Notes under the pieces: generated by a model
The model's input: the letters and a program-made list of their open reading frames with translations, nothing else
What the model was told of the DNA's origin: nothing
Database searches by the model: none
Origin: Halisarca cf. caerulea
Taxonomy: Eukaryota; Porifera; Demospongiae; Chondrillida; Halisarcidae
Direction of reading: 5' to 3'
DNA length: 64,000 nt
Assembly (NCBI GenBank): GCA_963170055.1
Contig: CAUJGJ010000083.1
Location: 1,164,101 to 1,228,100, forward strand
Position numbers and translations under genes: made by a program
Shown here: one piece after another, positions 10,960-22,215 of the stretch
How positions within the stretch are numbered: position 1 is the first letter of the stretch
Layout of the letters: every line of letters begins with the position of its first letter

Positions 10960-12664
10960 ACATTAATCGTTCGTAATACAAGTTATGCACCAAAACGAGC
11001 ACTCCACATTGATTGTTACAATACATTTCAAAACATTTCTGTTAGTCCATGCAACAGACAGGATGCTAGCTGTTTGTTCCACTAGTAGCATTCTTGGAGG
11101 CAACCCAATCAGTATCGAGTCTGTAGTAAGCAGCTCCCAGATAAAATTACATGTAGGACACTTCAAAAGCCAGTGGCTACATCTTCTACCTCCCCACTCT
11201 CCGGCACACTCCTTGCAAGTTCTTCCATCCCTTGTCATTCCTTTCCACCTCCCAATCTCAATATGAAAGGGTGCAGTTCCTCCTCTCAGCTTCACTATTG
11301 CATGATCCTCTCTCTCTTCTTCCTCACCATGGCCATAGCACAACTCGATTCTACCCGAAGATCTGCAATCTCTTTCAGCATGCATAACTTTGGCTTCTTT
11401 TCCATGTCCTTAGATAATATCTCTGAAACTTTCCTCCATGCAATGCTCTCTAGCATTTCCCCAACCTCATGATATGACATACTCCTAATAGCCTCTACCT
11501 CCATACAACTCCAACCAAAGTCACCAAACATTTACTCATATTCTTCATCCATACTCCCTTGCTACTCTCTACTGCTTGCCTCGCTAACTTCTCCGCATTC
11601 AGAACTTCCAACCAAATCACACACAATGCATCTTTGCTTTCCACACCAAAGGCAGCACATTCATTCCATACCACAAAGATGTCTTAGGATGAAGAGTGCC
11701 CACACCAAAAAACATTCAAAAGGCAATTTGAACCTGTTCAATGGCATCCAGACATCCACTGCACACCCATACTTCAGCACCATACAAGTGTAGAAATTTA
11801 CCAAACCAAGCAACCAATGATCCCATCAGCTTCCTGAATTACACCAACTGACATATCACCAATCTCCTCCAGCCCGGCAACTATGAAAGCATGCTCCTAG
11901 AATTCTTCTACCAACATTTACTCTATCTTCCACCATCTCACTCATATATATATATATATATATATGTGTGTGTATATATATATATATATATACACACACA
12001 CTCAAACTCCCCTTATCCGGGCACCTTGGGACCGGGCACTGTCCGCAACTCAGAAACAGCCGTAACTGAGAATACACATGTACATTTTGCTCATACTATA
12101 TCTAGAGTACAGTACAATGTATATGGACATACTATCATGATTGGCAGTTGATCTGGCGTACGTTACTACGTATGTCAGATCATACATACTAGGTTACTAG
12201 ATTCCGCCATCTTTTCAAAGTGAGCTCTTACTACATGCTATACTATTATTAGGTTAGGTAAGCATATATTGAGAGGGGAAGCCTTTAGCCCCGTCTGGTA
12301 GACAGAGGTGCGCAGATAATGATGCAACCAATGCAAAATATTTGTAAGCCGGAACTATACGAATTGTCTCACCATCTACCTCATATGATAAATCACACCT
12401 CTCTACCTTCTTGCTTCGTACATGCATGATGTCGGACTTTGCCACACTAGCTGATCTTTACTCCCCACTCTCTACACCAATCTGACAACACTTCCAAACT
12501 CCTTTTCAAACTCCTTTCATCTGAAGCAACCAAACATGTATCATCAGCAAATAGAAGACCTGGCACAATCTCACCACCACACTCCATACCACACTTCTCT
12601 ACCTTCAACTTCTTCACCACACCATTGCTGTACAAAGAGAATAGCAAAGGTGACAAAACACCAT
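10960..12664 (-). pseudogene. Decayed non-LTR (LINE) retroelement: reverse transcriptase palm to C-terminal zinc-binding region
   Basis: Reading the minus strand from 12664, a reverse-transcriptase stretch has GVLSPLLFSLYSNG, then GLLFADDTCLV (the F/YADD catalytic motif) and SDWCREWGVKIS. After a frameshift, VDGETIRIVPAYKYF follows (about 12370-12330). Further down are FGWSCMEVEAIRSMSYHEVG (about 11525-11460), KLRGGTAPFHIEIGRWKG and CKECAGEWGGRRCSHWLLKC (about 11290-11150), a C-terminal Cys/His zinc-binding block. Stops, frameshifts and inserted microsatellite and MITE sequence (about 11940-12240) break it. It is transcribed opposite to the neighbouring lipase array and shows no sign of function. 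Confidence 0.75.
11941..12001. repeat. Compound (TA)n(TG)n(TA)n(CA)n microsatellite
   Basis: Sixty bases of alternating TA and TG/CA tracts inserted within the decayed LINE. Confidence 0.95.
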
Positions 12665-12696
12665 ATAACATATGACGTAATATTGTAGCAGTATAT

Positions 12697-13060
12697 AGAC
12701 CGAGTTTGCCAGGAGTGTGATGATGACGTGATTGAGGATGGGGACCATTGGATGTTGAGCTGCCCTGTCTGATCAAATCATAGATAATCTATACATATGT
12801 AGCCGTATGTATAGATTATCTATGGTCAAATCAGTGTCAACCCATTGCACGTGCTTGTGAACTGAACAGTGAATTCAATGACTTGAGCACAGATGTAAAA
12901 GTTGCTGTGATTGTGAACCAAGTTTGCAGAGATCATTGCAAAACTCTTATGCAATGTGGTGTGCCCTTTCAGTTGATTTGACTTATCTATGGTTCTATTT
13001 TATTTTTGTGCCTCATTGGGCACCTCATTGCCCTAATGATTGATTGATTGATTGATGAGA
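12697..13060 (+). mobile_element. 3' end of a plus-strand LINE, ending in an (ATTG)n tail at gene 1
   Basis: From 12697 a plus-strand frame reads DRVCQECDDDVIEDGDHWML then SCP, the Cys/His block seen in the C-terminus of LINE proteins. After an inserted hairpin, the frame continues with QPIARACELNSEFNDLSTDV and stops near 12980. The non-coding tail ends in repeated ATTG at 13037-13060. The tail stops only about 15 bases before the start codon of the first lipase gene, so it forms that gene's immediate upstream region. Confidence 0.6.
12779..12824. mobile_element. 46-base micro-hairpin with CATAGATAATCTATACATA arms
   Basis: Perfect 19-base arms around an eight-base loop, with the word TCAAAT repeated on either side (12773-12778 and 12826-12831), consistent with a target duplication inside the LINE tail. 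The ends resemble those of the hairpin at 4806. Confidence 0.75.
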
Positions 13061-13074
13061 TACGACCTGCGAAA

Positions 13075-16000
13075 ATGGCCGAGGCTAACAAACTGGAATA
13101 CAGTTCTTATCCATTTCCTCGACTTTCTGGAGAGTACGGAGTGGGCGTTTTCGACCTCCTTCCAAGCTTGAACGAAGAGGAACCATTACTGGTTAGATTG
13201 TATTATCCTACTACAAAGAAAGCTCACGAAGTTCCAAAGTCCGAGCTATTCCTACCTTCATCGAGTGCTGAATATTACTACGTAAAGGCGCAGCTAATTG
13301 GCCTAGAAACTGTGCCGAGTATTTTAGCTGCTCCAATGAGTTATGTTCTGTCCAAGTTCTCAGGTGAGTAATCCCTCGTAGACTACTGTGTACGTAGTTT
13401 AGAGTGTCTATGTTTTAAACGTACTGTAGGCTGCAAATTCGCCAATTGTTTAGTCATTGGAATATTCTGTCCGAGATTCTGCCTCATAAATAGGCACCAC
13501 TATTTATTGGCCTTATCAGTGCATTTTCATGCATCCTTTGCTTTCCCTGCTCTTATTTTTCAGCTGTCAGTATCCCTGCCATTCATCATGCTCCTCTATT
13601 GCAAGGTGTTCAATTCCCTGTTGTTATATTCTCACATGGTCTGTCTGAAAGGAGAACTACCAGCACTGCTATCCACTGTGACCTGGCATCTCACGGCTAC
13701 ATTGTAGCAGCAGCGGACCACAAGTGAGTAGTCGATACTGTTCTTCTTTCAAGGTAGTAAGTTCTCTTGAAAGCCTGATATGCATCCCCTTCAGAGATGG
13801 GTCTGCCTGCTTGACTTACACCAAGACCAAGTCTGAGAACACAGAAGGAGGTGAACCAGTCTGGGAGGATAAGTGGATAGAGTATGTTAAATCCGACACC
13901 AATACTTTACCTCTGCGATATGACCAGGTACAATATTTTATGCAATGAAATAATGAAAGATTATTGCATTGAAGTCTCACTTAGCCAGACTTTTCTGTTC
14001 TTTACATCATTAAAAATGGAGTAAGGGGTCAGCTATGCCAGACTAAGTTATGATGTAATAGTTTTTAAATCAACAGTTAGTAGTAATACTTCTTCAATTA
14101 TGAAATTTTAAGTTTTAAATTACTAATAATTATTATTGTTAATTCTGGCTGGCCTGTTGTCCTTGCTATAGTTAAAGCAAAGAGCTTCTGAGACTAGTTT
14201 GGTGTTGGACTTCATAACAGCTCTTAACAAAGGAGACAGCTTTAGAGATCTTTTGAGTAACAATTTTGACTTCAGTCAATTCAAGGTGATCCATCTGAAA
14301 TCTGTATAAGTAATAACATTCTGTGAGCTATATTGAGTATTAAATGATTATATTTCAGGACAGAATTGATCTCGATCATGTTGCCGCTATCGGCCATTCC
14401 TTTGGTGGAAGTACTACAGTTGTGTCATTAGCCAATGACTTGAGATTCAAGTGAGTATTTTAAGAAGTATTGGCCACAAAGTTCCCCTGCAATTTTACCT
14501 AAATATATACCATTGGGGTATTTCACACAGTATATTATGGTAAAAAAGTCTTATTAATCCGCCACGATTTGTTTTGAAAAATTTGAGTGGAATAACGAGT
14601 TTGGCGGATTATCCAAATTAATATCAGTGCAGCCTTTTTAATCAATTCATGTACAAAATTGATGGCAGATAAAAGGGTTTGGTAGATAAAGCAGTGGTGG
14701 ATTAACGAGAATTCACCGTAGTGCAGTGACATTGGTACTAAACCAGTTTAGAAATCAAGCCAATCCCAACATAATTTCCAATAATTTTCTCCATTCACAC
14801 AATGAATCTCATTACCTAACACTCTTCCATAATGGGCCAGTATTGTACTAAATAAATCTACATCTGGTACAATTGTTGGTGGAAATACAGTATTCAAAAA
14901 GTCATTCCAGCTGTATGTTTAAATTAATGTTTTCTATCCAGAATTTATACATAAATGGTTGCAATTTTGCTTGTCAACTAAGTTAGACATTATTATTGCC
15001 TGATGACGTCATACATCAAAGGAGCTGCCTGGCCTGGGCAGTCAATTTTGTTACTACCCTGGCAGGACAGCTAATCCCCAGTCTAGGGCAGTATGTTAGT
15101 TGCTATATAAACTGTGAACCCACAATCAATGAAGCATAGACTCAACAAGCAATAACTAAAAAAATGGTAGCAAAGAACACAACAGAAGATGAGCCTAACA
15201 TAGTTTAGAGTGTTTATGGACAGACTTTGGGGGTGGTATTCGATTTCAAAGAGCTTAGTCACAGTTGTTTTAACTTTAGACTGTAGTATTTTGAGAAGCA
15301 TCTGCCTGTCGTCCATCAGTCTTCTATAAAAGCCTGTGCAAAATCTAGCTTTCCAAAATGCAGAAGGCTTCACGCAGGCTTTATAGAAGGCTTCACACAG
15401 GCTTTTATAGAAGCGACAAGCAGAGATGTTTCCTCCAAAACTATAGTCTAAAAGTTAAAACTTAACAGCCTCTGACATTGCCTTCGTGACTAAGTTCTTC
15501 AATGTCTTTGAAATCCTCTTTCTCCATATCAAAATCGATCGAATCTTTTAGTCTTGTTCAACATATGTACTGAAATCCACTTCTCTTAAAGTCTATATTC
15601 TTAGGAACAGTTTTCCACTTTGGAGCATTTACTTTTATGTTTATAGCGATAAACTAGTTACTACTCGCCCGTCTCGGGAGTAATGCATTTACTGCTCTTG
15701 CCCTCAGGCACTTCAAGCAGTAAATGCATTACTCCCTTCATATAGTAACTATTACTTCCCACTGATTAGTGCATGAGGTGAAGCCATAGTGCTCTCAGGT
15801 TAGTCTGGCATATTGAGTAAGTATGTTAGTTTAGCAAAGTGTTCCGCATGCTGATGTGGCAGGGTAGCCCTAATGCTGATGTAGAAGGGTAGCCCTAATT
15901 GTTATAATAAACAGACATCCTGTGGTGCATGGCTATGAACATGCACTGATGTACACGATATAATTATGTATACTCACAGAGACACATTTGATTTTATAGA

Positions 16001-18587
16001 TAAACCCATGCATCGGATCTAATACAATATGCTTTTGATCTTGCTTGATATATTTCCTCCGTGTCACACGGCTTATAATTGGCAATAATTGTTACCATTT
16101 CTGTTCTATACCACCATCACCTATCCTTATAGGTGTGGTGTTGTCCTTGATGGTTGGATGCTACCTCTGCGTCCTGAGGTATATGATTTGATGAAAACAC
16201 CTCTTGTGTTCATCAATGCTCCCGACTTCCAATGGGTGCGTAATGTAAAGTGCATGATGAAGCTTGTCAAGGAATCTGATGAGAGAGGTACGTATGATAC
16301 GTCAATATCCCTATTGCCTACCTAGTAGACTGTTTGTCTTATTATTTTATTCATCATCTGCAGGACCCTCCTCATGTCAGTTGTTCACTTTGAGGTATGT
16401 GCAGTGTTAAGTGTTGAATGAATGACTGTAATACACAGCAGTATAGGTATTCTTGTGTCTGAAGATTAAGGGTTTTTTTGCCTCTAATCTGTCACTAGCT
16501 CCTCATTACTACTTCACAATCCTTGTTTAGTGCTGTCACAGCTAGTGAAATCTCATCAATAGTCGCCTCAATAATTCATCATTATCACTTATAGCACAAT
16601 TCTGAGAGGTAATCACTACATCATATATACATACAATACCAAGGGATAATCACTAATACTATAACATCTTTGCAATCTAACATCTTGCTCGTTCCGCACG
16701 GATCGAAGTTTGGGTTCTTACATACAGTTGTCACTGTATTTTACATCCAGCGTATACATTTGCTTTCTAATGTATTGGATGGGAGCCATCATGGGTTGAT
16801 GTTGTACTCAAAATATTCAATACTATCTATAGACACAGTTACATATATTTTGTGCAACACTATGCAGGGACATAGCCAGCAAAGAGGGCAAATGCACCCC
16901 CTTTTTCAAGGTTTCATAATCAGAATGTATTTTGATCCTTTTAATGAGGTTCAATAACTTCTTGCTTTGCTCCCAAAGTCAGAAATGTTCACAGAAAACT
17001 TGCAAAGAACTGACTTTCTTCCTCGGAGAGAACTTTGAATGATTCTGAACTACAATTTCGAGCCATTTTGATTATTTTTCAGTGCCATTATAGGGTAGAA
17101 ACCTGTTACTTATAGTGTGCGTAACCCCACATTAGCTCATTTGCCCCCACTATTCTAAAATCCTAGCTATGCCCCTGCAATGCAATTATATGTTGCTGTA
17201 GACAACACTTACAGGTTATAAAGTGGCAGACTCCCACAAAATGTGAGCAGTTTTTTCAAGTGGAATTAACGTGCCTGCATACTGTATATGCTTTAAATTT
17301 TGCATGGTTTTATATTCATGATTTTTGCGAATTGAAAGCCCTCGATCCGCAAAAGTTTATACGTGTAAAACTTTTGATGGGGCTCTTGTGTAATGTCAAA
17401 ACATTGCTGTCCGCAAGTACAGAAATGTTAAAATTGCTAAGATTAAAAATCCGTGACAGTTTTACTCCACAGATATTACAATGTATATGGTACATGTTCA
17501 TCCACTTACTACTTCAAAGTTCATGAATTGCTGACTATATGGGTCATCTTACATGTGTTGGCTTAAAATATTATGCATTGTTTGTTGCATGCAAGTGTAT
17601 GCTTAGCCTATTAATTTTACTTACTGTTAGCTATTTTGGTTTGTTACATTTTCAGGAATTCCTTAGTACAAAGAATGTACGTAGCTATAGAATGTCTCTT
17701 CATTGCTAATGTCACCTATCTTCCAGGTACACAACTTGCAGCTGCCAACAAGGCTAGACTCCACCCACCACAGTGAAACCTCTCTAATCCAACACTCGAT
17801 GGGGCCTTGAAAAGGTGTCAGATTAGGAGGTTGTCGGATAATGGAGTGTCTCTTAGCATACTTTAATATGGGGACTGTACCTCATTAGATGGTCAGATTG
17901 GAGAGAATGTCGGATTAGAGAGGTTTCACTGTAGATCATGCTGGGCCACTCACAAAATACATGCTATTCTTGCTATTCAAGACTCTGAAGTCAGCAAAGA
18001 AGCATTGTCCACTAGGAAAAATACAGCTTTCTACATACATTATATTATGCAGTCAGTATTCCCAGAGGCCAATTTTCACTTATATCCTGCAGTAATGAAG
18101 TTGTCTGCAAAACGTTTGTACATAAAAACTTCCTAACGCTGATTATACCTAGTGCACTTACTTTCACTGAAATGTAGAATGTCTTTTTATCTGATTCTCT
18201 TTTTTAGAGGAAGTACTCATCTGACATACTGTGATATACCACTCATATTTTCACCTTACTTCATGAAATGGATAGGATATTATTCACCTGATGCAGATGT
18301 TTATGAAGTACATGATGTCAACTTACAACTCATGTATGCTTTCCTGAACCGCCACCTCTGGAACGGTAGGTAGAGTATCCAGTAGGAGCACTGCACCATG
18401 GTGGTGTTATCTTGTACATGTTCTGTTTGTAGATCCCTCACCTCAGCCCATCCTAGATGGTGGGGAGGGTCAGCACAGACTGGTCATGAGTGGAACGAAT
18501 CTTGACCTATCAGGTCCTGATGAAGGGTGGATAGATCCACTGAATAATGTTAGATGGAATCGAAGAGAAGGAATAACTATGCCGTGA
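13075..18587 (+). CDS. PLA2G7/PAFAH2-like: Platelet-activating-factor acetylhydrolase-like lipase, array gene 1 (9 exons, 428 aa)
   Basis: Family members hydrolyse the sn-2 acetyl or short oxidised acyl chain of phospholipids. Exons: 13075-13363, 13564-13723, 13795-13927, 14172-14285, 14359-14450, 16133-16287, 16364-16394, 18208-18365, 18433-18587 (1287 bases, all GT-AG, phases consistent). Visible landmarks are LSGEYGVGVFDLLPSLNEEE and RLYYPT in exon 1, VVIFSHGL and [11 protein letters not shown] in exon 2, the nucleophile elbow GHSFGGST in exon 5, catalytic Asp in VVLDGWM of exon 6, catalytic His in RGSTHLTYCD of exon 8, and the conserved AFLNRHLW. The last exon has the [14 protein letters not shown] segment and a unique basic tail. 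I see no signal peptide, so a cytosolic enzyme like PAFAH2 is inferred, although the second residue is not the Gly needed for myristoylation. Oddities: LPLRPEVYD replaces the FPVYDEVYD of its paralogs and ADHK replaces VEHK. An in-frame ATG at 13048 lies in the LINE tail; I prefer 13075. Confidence 0.9.
14536..14720. mobile_element. MITE in intron 5 of gene 1
   Basis: The left end TATGGTAAAAAAGTCTTATT (then AATCCGCCA) pairs imperfectly with the right end TGGTGGATTAACGAGAATTC (then ACCGTA). The interior repeats the GGCGGATTA word. About 185 bases, non-coding. Confidence 0.5.
15655..15751. mobile_element. Foldback element in intron 5 of gene 1
   Basis: TAGTTACTA...GGGAGTAATGCATTTACTGCT pairs with AGCAGTAAATGCATTACTCCC...TAGTAACTA. 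The main 20-base arms are nearly perfect around a 19-base loop. The related foldback at 19051-19161 has a similar layout, with TAGTTA outer ends and an inner long stem. Confidence 0.7.
16865..17177. mobile_element. hAT-like MITE candidate in intron 7 of gene 1
   Basis: Ends CAGGGACATAGCCAG and CTAGCTATGCCCCTG are imperfect inverted repeats (CAGGGrCATAGCyAG). I could not identify a clear target duplication. Non-coding. Confidence 0.5.
17771..17931. mobile_element. pogo-like MITE in intron 7 of gene 1
   Basis: CAGTGAAACCTCTCTAATCC at the left is repeated inverted at the right (GGATTAGAGAGGTTTCACTG without the Cs) with TA on the right flank and CA on the left. The interior repeats the GTCGGAT/CAGATTAG words. 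Copies of the same family are at 4728-4966 (reverse orientation) and 62162-62332. Confidence 0.8.
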
Positions 18588-20600
18588 TGTGTACTTTGCA
18601 TTTGTGAAGTGTTATAATAATAATTCTGTTGTATGGTAGATTTTGCTGTGTTTTGGGTTGTTTTGTGATATGTACTGTTATAATGAAAAATCCCTTTATT
18701 CAGTTGTAATGTACAAGAATCATGTAAAATACAGAATAATATGGAAAAGGAGGTGCGTAGGAATGTATAGTCAATTTCTTATGAACATGTTACCAAGTTA
18801 GGCTTACACTAGGGTGTGGTACTCTAGTGGATTATAGATGCATGGGTATATGTATACTTATAATAAATAAAGCTATATATATATTTCTATCCCAGTTTGT
18901 GAAAGATCAAAGGAAAAACTGGGCATGTATGGTAGTTATCACCCGGGTAATAACTACCAGGTGTTATAATAGAGTCAATTTGGTGTTAATGACAGCAATT
19001 ATTGTCAATCAAGTCTACTAATTGAAAATCAATTTGCATGGGATAGAAGTTAGTTATATCCCGGTTCACTCGCATGATATCCAGGTCATCGCCCGTGACG
19101 TTGGCTTTGCCTCGGTCTTGGGCGATAACCTGGATATCATACTCGTATCGGGATATAACTATAGCATATATATATGGATGGATGGATGGATATAAGAATA
19201 TAACTTAAAAAGGAAAATAGGATGTTCAGACGAGCACCTGACAGTTTGGGCATGCACAGGCCAGTGCAAATTCCAATGCATACTGCATATCCCACATGTA
19301 TATTGTACATAACATTAATAATAAATATTTGCAAGAAACTCAATTCTGACTACATATTATATAATTATACATATGCCTTACTGGTATATTGCTGTGAGGA
19401 AGACATGGGCAGTGGCCTGGAACTGCATGGCCATGGACGGGCAGGGGAGGGCCAGGGACAATTGCCTCGTAAATTTTAGTTGAGAGCCGGGGCACTGCCC
19501 CCCCAAACTCTTATTATATGCAATAATACTTATTGTTACACGCAGACACCCCTCCCCCACCTAAAGTTTTCACATTCCACCGCCACTGGAAGGGTTATTA
19601 ACATTACATACAGGGGCATGGCCAGAAGAAAAGAAGGGGCCTTCTTGTAAAGGCTAAGATAAAGGGCATGTATGCAGTATAATTTATAAATCTTTGGTGG
19701 TATCGTAGATATATATACATTGTACTGTACTATATATAAATATTATGTAGCCAGTACTTGCTATAGTATGTTTATGGTGTCAACGCTGTGCATGCATGGG
19801 AGCACCATGTACACTGGTATGGAAGTGAACATTTACATTTGTAATATTATAGTAATTTGAAAACTAAGCCATATAGAAACGACTAAAAGGACCACAAAGC
19901 GTCAATAATATTCACAGCATTTAATTGCTGTCATGTGCTCTGCAGAACCATACCTGCAGCTATGTGTATGCAGGTGACAATTAAAGAAAGTGTTGGTATT
20001 GCATGGTTGTATGATTAATTAGCATACTCTGGAAGGGCATCCCAATGAGGGCCTTTTCAGTGAATTAGGGGATTTCTTAGCAACCAGGAAGCAAATTGGA
20101 GCTTACCCCTGTATTAAAATGGAATACACATATTTTGGTTGAAAGCTCTGTAATGTTTTATAATATATAATCAAAGTCTATGCCGCAGACTAGATGTTTA
20201 TAATAATTATTATTTATAATAATAATATTTAATAATAATAGCAAATTAGGGAATTCAAATTTAAGTCACAATAATAACTAATAAAATTTATAGAGACATT
20301 GAGGCTATCACAGATCCTGATGCACAGTAATTGAGGATGATACAATGACTGTATGGACAAACATATAGTCACTTCAGTGGTAAGTACAGACTGAGTTACG
20401 TACACGTTGTACAAATGTATTGTAGTTCATGGATGGTGCATGTCAGAACAGATCTAAATCGATTCATGAAATTAGCATTTTGTGGAGTTAAAAATTGAAT
20501 TGTAGATATTGTTGGGAGTGAATTCCAGAGAAAAGTGTAAATTGCAACTTAATAAATTCGAAATAGGGCTATCTTGTTGTGTCTTGCCTTAATTTCTGGA
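18588..20600. other. Intergenic region after gene 1: AT-rich, with foldbacks and simple repeats
   Basis: No gene seen. Possible AATAAA polyadenylation signals for gene 1 occur at 18862-18871. There is a short hairpin at about 18931-18960 (TAGTTATCACC / GGTAATAACTA around CCGG), a GGAT tetranucleotide run near 19175-19191, and a repeat fragment at about 19435-19585 with the words AAATTTTAGTTGAG and GGCACTGCC that recurs at about 43015-43085. Confidence 0.6.
19051..19161. mobile_element. Foldback element with TAGTTATATCCCG ends
   Basis: Outer arms TAGTTATATCCCG / CGGGATATAACTA and inner arms ATGATATCCAGGTCATCGCCC / GGGCGATAACCTGGATATCAT are nested and nearly perfect, with a small asymmetrical gap between them. 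Non-coding. Confidence 0.75.
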
Positions 20601-20608
20601 GATAATAT

Positions 20609-20971
20609 CAGGCCCGTAGGAAGCTTCAAAAAAAACAGTCTGGCCATTTAATCAGTTCCCTAGTGACCTTTTTCTAGTGGATGACTATCAATGATAGTGA
20701 CTTGTGGTCTTCTTTGTGTATAATTCATTCATATATACAGGTAGCACTTTCATGCAAAAATCATTATATTTTCTGGCATTCAACTTAAGGTCCAATTCAC
20801 TAGGAAGGTAACCAATAGGTAAAGTACCCTAAGGTTCATTGAACATTTTGCCATATCTGCCAGTTTTTCACCAATATTGCCTTTAATTGTTTCAAAGTTC
20901 TGGGGCTTGAGGTTGGCCAAAAAACCAGTAGGGTCATGGCCCTACTGGCCCTGGTGGCTCCTACGGCCCTG
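20609..20971. mobile_element. Inverted-repeat element with CAGGCCCGTAGGA ends
   Basis: Left CAGGCCCGTAGGAAGC matches the reverse complement of the right end (CAGGGCCGTAGGAGCC) with three differences. The ends look hAT-like, but the flanks do not give a clean 8-base duplication. Non-coding. Confidence 0.5.
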
Positions 20972-22150
20972 AATATAGCTCTTTTCAGATTTAAATTCTG
21001 CCTGTATTATGAATTAATTTTATTGTACTGTGCAAGAGTTAACACAATTAAGTAGGCTTTGCCGTTTATAAATTGTATTGCTACATGTTAGTAGTGAAAA
21101 GGCCAAATACAATTAAATAATCAGACAGACTGAGTACAAAAATAATCTGCTGAGTATGTATAATATGTTCCCCAGATCAAATCAAATGGGCTGTGATATC
21201 AAGATCATACTGGTCACTGACAGCTACTACTGAGAGGGAATTGGGCATCAGGGGGGGGGGGGGGGGGGGGGGGGTGCGTTGGGTGCATTAGCACCCCCCC
21301 CTTTTGTAGGAATGGTACCTTAAAATTATTCTTGCACTGAACTTACTTAGCCAGTAACTGTCAGACACAGTAGTTCCTGAAAATTCAGCATACTTGTTTG
21401 GGAATTCTAAAGTGATTTACTCAGGTGTATCGATTCATTTGCTTTCTCAAATATGTAAACTGATGGCAAAAATGCATGAAGACCGAAACAAGAACATGAC
21501 ACACAAATCCTGTCATCCATGTTTTGTTGCGCAGTATACCCTTTGTCCATCTTACTGTGAAAAGCACCCCCCCCCCCCCCTAAACAAAAACCTGCCTACG
21601 GGCCTGGTGTGAGATGAGGGCAAGTACATATTGGGGGATTAAGTGTAGCTGACAGTGTATTGAATCATATTGTATGATTGATTTTGGTGAATTTGGTATA
21701 TATCAGCAGTAAACATGTAGGGTAAAGAGAGGTAATTGTGGAAGACTTGCAATCGTCTGTGGTAATTTGGGACAGGGCCTTTCCTTTTGCAATGGTTAAG
21801 TCATGGTAGACATTGCATACTTGCTACTGCTGAACTCTCAACTGTCACAAGAAATAATTTGTGTAGTTTTCAGTGGACACTCCTTTTGACCCACTGATGG
21901 CTGTCCATGATTACCCTTCTGTACTGAATTAATCTCACTTTGTCCTATATTGGTGAGCTGAGGACCATGGATGGGATGTCAGTCGTTAAGATGAAAATGA
22001 GAAGGGGACATAGAACAGGTCGATGGGATTCGAGATATCGAAAGCGGAAGAGAAGAAGCACCAAGTGCTAAAGTGAACATACGTAATGCTGTCGTTGGTT
22101 CAATACTAATAATTATTTTCAAAAATAGAGTATTACGTAATGTAAGCGAC
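20972..22150. other. Intergenic stretch with G- and C-homopolymer tracts, no gene seen
   Basis: A 24-base run of G (21251-21274) is followed by GCACCCCCCC (21291-21300), and a C run is at about 21568-21580 next to GGGCCTGGTG. These look like debris of a repeat with GGGCC ends. I see no supported exon here. Confidence 0.5.
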
Positions 22151-22162
22151 AGTCCGACGGTG

Positions 22163-22169
22163 TATAAAA
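22163..22169 (+). promoter_or_regulatory. TATA box of lipase gene 2
   Basis: TATAAAA followed by AGACGTAGCGCCGAAAAGC lies 53 bases before the ATG. The same arrangement (TATAAAAAGATGT, then CGCCGAAAGC, then AGAATAATAA before the ATG) is conserved in front of gene 3 but not in front of genes 1, 4, 5 or 6. Confidence 0.7.
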
Positions 22170-22215
22170 AGACGTAGCGCCGAAAAGCTCAACACTTTGC
22201 GAGTGAGAATAATAA

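Noticed and set aside
10985..11472. Plus-strand frames of 93-99 codons
   Set aside because: Antisense to the minus-strand LINE remnant, which has recognisable reverse-transcriptase family segments in the other direction.
13048..13074. In-frame upstream ATG for gene 1
   Set aside because: The nine extra codons come from the LINE tail and have no counterpart in the paralogs. The ATG at 13075 lines up with their starts.
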